The notes under the pieces were generated by a model. The model searched no databases. It had not been told where the DNA came from and worked only from the letters and a program-made list of their open reading frames with translations. Made by a program: the position numbers and the translations under genes. This document shows, one piece after another, positions 60,700 to 64,000 of a stretch of DNA of 64,000 nucleotides; within the stretch, counting starts at the first letter, position 1; each line of letters begins with the position of its first letter. The DNA is from Heliocidaris tuberculata. Taxonomy: Eukaryota > Echinodermata > Echinoidea > Camarodonta > Echinometridae. Location of the stretch: contig CM046849.1 in the NCBI GenBank assembly GCA_025618425.1, positions 31,600,126 through 31,664,125 of the forward strand, given 5' to 3'.

Positions 60700-61138
60700 C
60701 CCACATACCGTGTATTTTCATAACATAATCAACATGACTATGCCAAGCTTATTCATATTGTCGGATTTTATAGACCCTATTTCGTCTAAGGCGACTTTCA
60801 GAAATGCTTTGTAGAGTCGCTTACGAGAAGTGAAAGTACGAGAAGTGAAAGTAATTCCCGTTGAAATTGTATTTCATGGTCAAATTTCGAGATTCTTTGA
60901 CAAGATGGGTAGGCCTACCACTTAAGTATGCAAGTACCCCCCCCCCCCACCCCACTCGTGGCGTGGCGTAGACACGCATAAAAATATTACCTATAGGTTT
61001 GGGAACGATCTATTCATCATCCCCGCCCCACTAAGAATCGAAACCGATAATGTATGTGTGTGACCCCCCCCCCCCCCCCCCCGGGGAACAATTTTATTAT
61101 CCCATTGTCATGGTTTTATTTATCCACATTTTATCCAG

Positions 61139-61260
61139 CACATCCCGACGTCAGCGTCATTACAGGATGAGGCCGACTAAGCTCAATGTGAGACGCGTGG
61201 TCTTCCTCGTCATCATTGTAGTGGTCGTCGTCCATATCGGCTACAGTTTCATCGGCGGAG
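61139..61260 (+). CDS. Membrane-anchor exon
   Basis: A possible acceptor (cattttatccag) precedes it, and the donor GGCGGAG then gtatgtg ends it. From ATG 61167 it encodes 31 residues plus one base: tail and transmembrane segment. An ATG at 61110 in the same frame exists but would lie before the acceptor. Confidence 0.6.
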
Positions 61261-62360
61261 GTATGTGAAACATGATGCCGAAGAGACCGACATGTTTCTT
61301 CTTTCCTTATGTATTTCTATGTTTTGTCGGTTCCGTGGGCTGTCTTGACCCGGCCTGCCGTAGGTTGCATTATTTCATTTTAAATTAAAATCCCATGTTC
61401 TGTATTTCAGTTGCAAATTCTACATCACATTTTTGTGGAGTCACTTTTTTGATATCAATTCACGTTTTATCTGTCACTGCAGGCGATGGACCACTCATAG
61501 AACTCCTAGAACGTTTGGACGAAACATATGACTACGATGAAAGTGATTCAGAAGAAATGCAGAGCTCATACAGTGGTGCAATTTTGGGGGAGGGGAAAAA
61601 CGAAAAGGTAACTGATTATGAATTCGATGAAAGCGATTCTGAGTTGGATGAAATCAATAATGTTCTCAAAAGGAATGATTCTGAAGAGTATTATGAAAGT
61701 ATAGATGATGGTGATGCAGAAAGTCGAGGAGAATGGTCGGTAGACTCGGGACAGAGGGCTCGGAACAGTTTAAAGAACAATACTGCTCCTAACGGTGTCG
61801 CTGCTACGATCAGTGAGAACATTGTGGCAAATGAAACAAATAGTATCCACAACGACAATATAGTGAACAAAGCCGACGTCAAATCTGACGGCGCCGGTGT
61901 GATTCTAGACGACGTCGCCCTGATCAGTGAAGACGGAAAGATCGTCAAAGATACCCCTAAAGAAGAACATGCAGGTGGTGTTGACGGGGTTTCTATGGCA
62001 ACTGCTAAGAGTGATGGTGCTAATCAACTCCAACATCACCAGGTTTCTGCTCAGCATAGAAATGTTTCACAGGAGAAAGTTGAGACTGAGTTTAGCGAAC
62101 AGGACAGAGAACAGAACAGCGGAGGTATGGTTACCGAAAGAAAGGGAGAGTTAGACCAAAATAGTCTTGAGCAAAGAAGGAACGATTCGGACCCGCGACC
62201 TCCTTTGGCAGAACATTACACTGCGGACAAGAGTAATGAAGATAATTCAGATTATCAACAGCCATTTATCAAGCAAAGAGGCAGTGGAGAAGAGGATATC
62301 GAGAAGGAGGAGGGGGAAGAGGCGGAGGAGGAGGAAAAAGGAAGGGGAATAGGCGGATAA
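61167..62360 (+). CDS. Acidic type II single-pass membrane protein, N-terminal part (Golgi-enzyme-like layout)
   Basis: Two exons join in frame across a 222-bp intron (61261-61482; donor gtatgtg, acceptor gtcactgcag, phase 1). The N-terminus is MRPTKLNVRR, then a hydrophobic segment (VVFLVIIVVVVVHIGYSF, about 11-28), then GGGDGPLIELLERLD. This gives a short basic cytosolic tail, a membrane anchor and a long luminal stem. The stem is very acidic, has two DESDSE motifs (about 48-53 and 79-84) and four Asn-X-Ser/Thr sites (NNT, NET, NVS, NDS), fitting secretory-pathway exposure. This is the layout of Golgi glycosyltransferases and sulfotransferases, but no catalytic domain is present, so the family is not assigned. 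The frame ends at TAA 62358-62360 beside a GGA tract. A downstream exon is likely beyond the window, via a donor at 62125 or 62799. Confidence 0.6.
61483..62360 (+). CDS. Acidic stem exon
   Basis: Starts after acceptor atctgtcactgcag and encodes about 292 residues, mostly Asp/Glu/Ser/Asn, before TAA at 62358. An internal GAG-gtatgg (62122-62130) could be the real donor. Alternatively the exon once extended through the GGA tract to TTG-gtgagg at 62799, with the frame now broken by repeat slippage. Confidence 0.6.
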
Positions 62361-62361
62361 G

Positions 62362-62798
62362 AAGGAGGAAAAGTAGGAAAAGGAGGAGGAGGAGGAGGAG
62401 GAGAGGAGGAGGAGGAGGAAGGGAAAAAGGAGGAGGAGGAGGAGGAGAGGAGGAGGAGGAGGAAGGAGGAGGAGGAGGAGGAGGAGGAGGAGGAGGAGGA
62501 GGAGGAGGAGGAGGAGGAGGAGGAGGAGGAGAGGAAGGAGGAGGAGGAGGAGGAGGAGGAGGAGGAAGGAGGAGGAGGAAAGGAGGGAAAGGAGGAGGAG
62601 GAGGAGGAGGAGGAGGAGGAGGAGGAGGAAGGAGGAGGAGGAAAAGGAGGAGGAAGGAGGAGGAGGAGGAGGAGGAGGAGGAGAGGAGGAAAAGTAGGAA
62701 GAGGAGGAGGAGGAGGAGGAAAAGGAGGAGAGGAGGAGGAGGAGGAGGAGAGGAGGAGGAGGAGGAGGAGGAGGAGGAGGAGGAAGAAGAAGAAGTTG
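62362..62798. repeat. GGA trinucleotide polypurine tract (~435 bp)
   Basis: Almost wholly GGA/GAA units on the plus strand, with rare interruptions (GTAGGAA). It starts within the acidic-stem reading frame, which already ends in runs of Glu codons, so the repeat probably grew out of coding sequence. Confidence 0.95.
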
Positions 62799-62799
62799 G

Positions 62800-63762
62800 T
62801 GAGGGCGAGCGGAAATGAAGAAGAACTTCGAAATTTTGGATTTACATGTATATTTTACTGGTTTAAGCGCTTTTTCGCTCTTACCTTGTAAATGGTATTG
62901 GTTGATTCATCACTTAAAGCAAGCTTACTGGCGCCATCTTTAGGTTTCCTTCTGAGATGTGACTCAAAATATATTTCTTTGAATCCTTTGCCTCTATCGA
63001 AATGATTTCTGAATATTTATGAAATTAAACCATATATTACGTGCATTGGCGGAGCCAGGATTTTTTACAGGGGTGACAAATTTTGTCAGCTGTCAAAAAA
63101 TTCTGCTTGGAGGGAGACCCCGTATTTTTTTCTTCTCGCCAGCCTTCCAAAACTCGCTCAGTGGGGGAGTTTGATAGAGAGAATTTTTGAATAGTTTATT
63201 TGTATCAATGCTCTTTTATATGTTTCTCATTTTAGTGTTCAATATTATCACTGTAGGCAGGGGTAGATCCAAGATTTTCTGATGGGGATTTCCTAGCCAA
63301 AATATTTGAATTGATCTAATTTCATTTTATTTATTTGAATATCACTGTATGTATTGTATAAACTTGTTCCTGATGTTTTTATTTCAATCAATTTGTGAAA
63401 ATAAATGAAACTGAACTGAACTTAATTGAATACGGCGTAAAAACCTGTCTTCAGCCGCAGGACTGTTTTTCAGCAATAATATTAAGTACATACATTTAAA
63501 ACGAAAAAAAAAATACAAAAATAAACAATAGCAACAACAAGAAATAGTTACAAAAATTTACAAATCACAAAATGAAGCCAAAATTTGCAAACTGATCAGA
63601 AAATGAGAGAGAGAGAGAGAGAGAGCGAGAGAGGATTTTTACGAACAAAAGACGTTTTGTTCAAGTCTTAGGTTTCATTTTTTAAAACTCATTGGAAATA
63701 TATTTGAGATGCATTTTATGAAGTTCGGCAGATTGTTGTGTGTTTTATCCCTCAACAGATTG
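62800..63762. other. Noncoding sequence after the GGA tract
   Basis: Contains one end of a GGCGGAGCCAGG repeat near 63048, a second similar end near 63253, and a GA run at 63607-63633. No exon recognised. Confidence 0.4.
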
Positions 63763-64000
63763 CTTAAAGTAGAATTTCATTGATTTTGAATATTGATTTA
63801 ATTTTTATTATTGCATAGGTGAAGCTTAGATTGAACAAGGTTATCAAAATTCAACGCTTGGAAACATTTGAAGTAATGATTATTATCAATTATAAAATGA
63901 TATAACACAGCCCCGCTATAGCACCTATAGAGCTCTTTGAACGCTGCTGAGATATGTGACGTCATACCGGGGAGCAATCCTTCCTAAGCAGACGATGCCC
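63763..64000. mobile_element. Foldback element arm cut by the window edge
   Basis: The last ~238 bp are the reverse complement of 24977-25213 with only a few differences, including ATATGTGACGTCATACC and CCTAAGCAGACGATGCCC. The rest of the element lies outside the window. Confidence 0.92.

Overview
This window looks like animal nuclear DNA, most likely from a marine deuterostome and probably a sea urchin. The reasons are spliced genes with GT-AG introns, AT-rich gene-poor sequence, many short inverted-repeat transposons, a tRNA-derived SINE, long GA/GAT/GGA microsatellites and pure G or C runs, and a TRIM-like NHL gene of the kind abundant in echinoderms. The organism is an inference. The two main gene identities rest on continuous translations across good splice sites.

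Three genes are supported. (1) MMADHC, the cobalamin-trafficking protein of the cblD disorder, lies on the minus strand. I reconstruct seven coding exons (start at 48586, stop at 1394, 308 residues, every junction in frame). Its last intron (1628-36948) is about 35.3 kb. (2) Inside that intron, on the opposite strand, is a two-exon gene (28929-29093 and 32291-34177) for a 683-residue protein. It has a short coiled coil, two filamin-type domains and a six-bladed NHL propeller. No RING or B-box is visible. (3) At the right end, on the plus strand, are the first coding exons (61167-61260 and 61483 onward) of a single-pass membrane protein with a very acidic, N-glycosylation-site-rich luminal region. 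That reading frame runs into a 430-bp GGA tract.

Layout: 1-1.6 kb holds the MMADHC terminal exon. 1.6-36.9 kb is the giant intron, packed with MITEs, foldbacks and simple repeats plus the nested TRIM/NHL gene. 36.9-48.6 kb holds the other six MMADHC exons, with a 2.2-kb terminal-inverted-repeat element and a 0.6-kb GAT array in intron 4. 49-56 kb is a duplicated, partly CpG-rich region with several candidate 5' noncoding exons and promoter motifs, the likely MMADHC promoter zone. 56-60.6 kb is minisatellite and simple-repeat territory. 60.7-62.4 kb is the type II membrane protein gene. The window ends inside a repeat that is an inverted copy of 24.98-25.21 kb.

The most interesting structures are the nested antisense gene pair, copies of both edges of MMADHC exon 5 in flanking tandem arrays, a DNA transposon carrying a satellite-like array, nested MITE insertions, and a 205-bp element made almost wholly of one short unit in both orientations. 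I saw no CRISPR, operon, viral or bacterial features.
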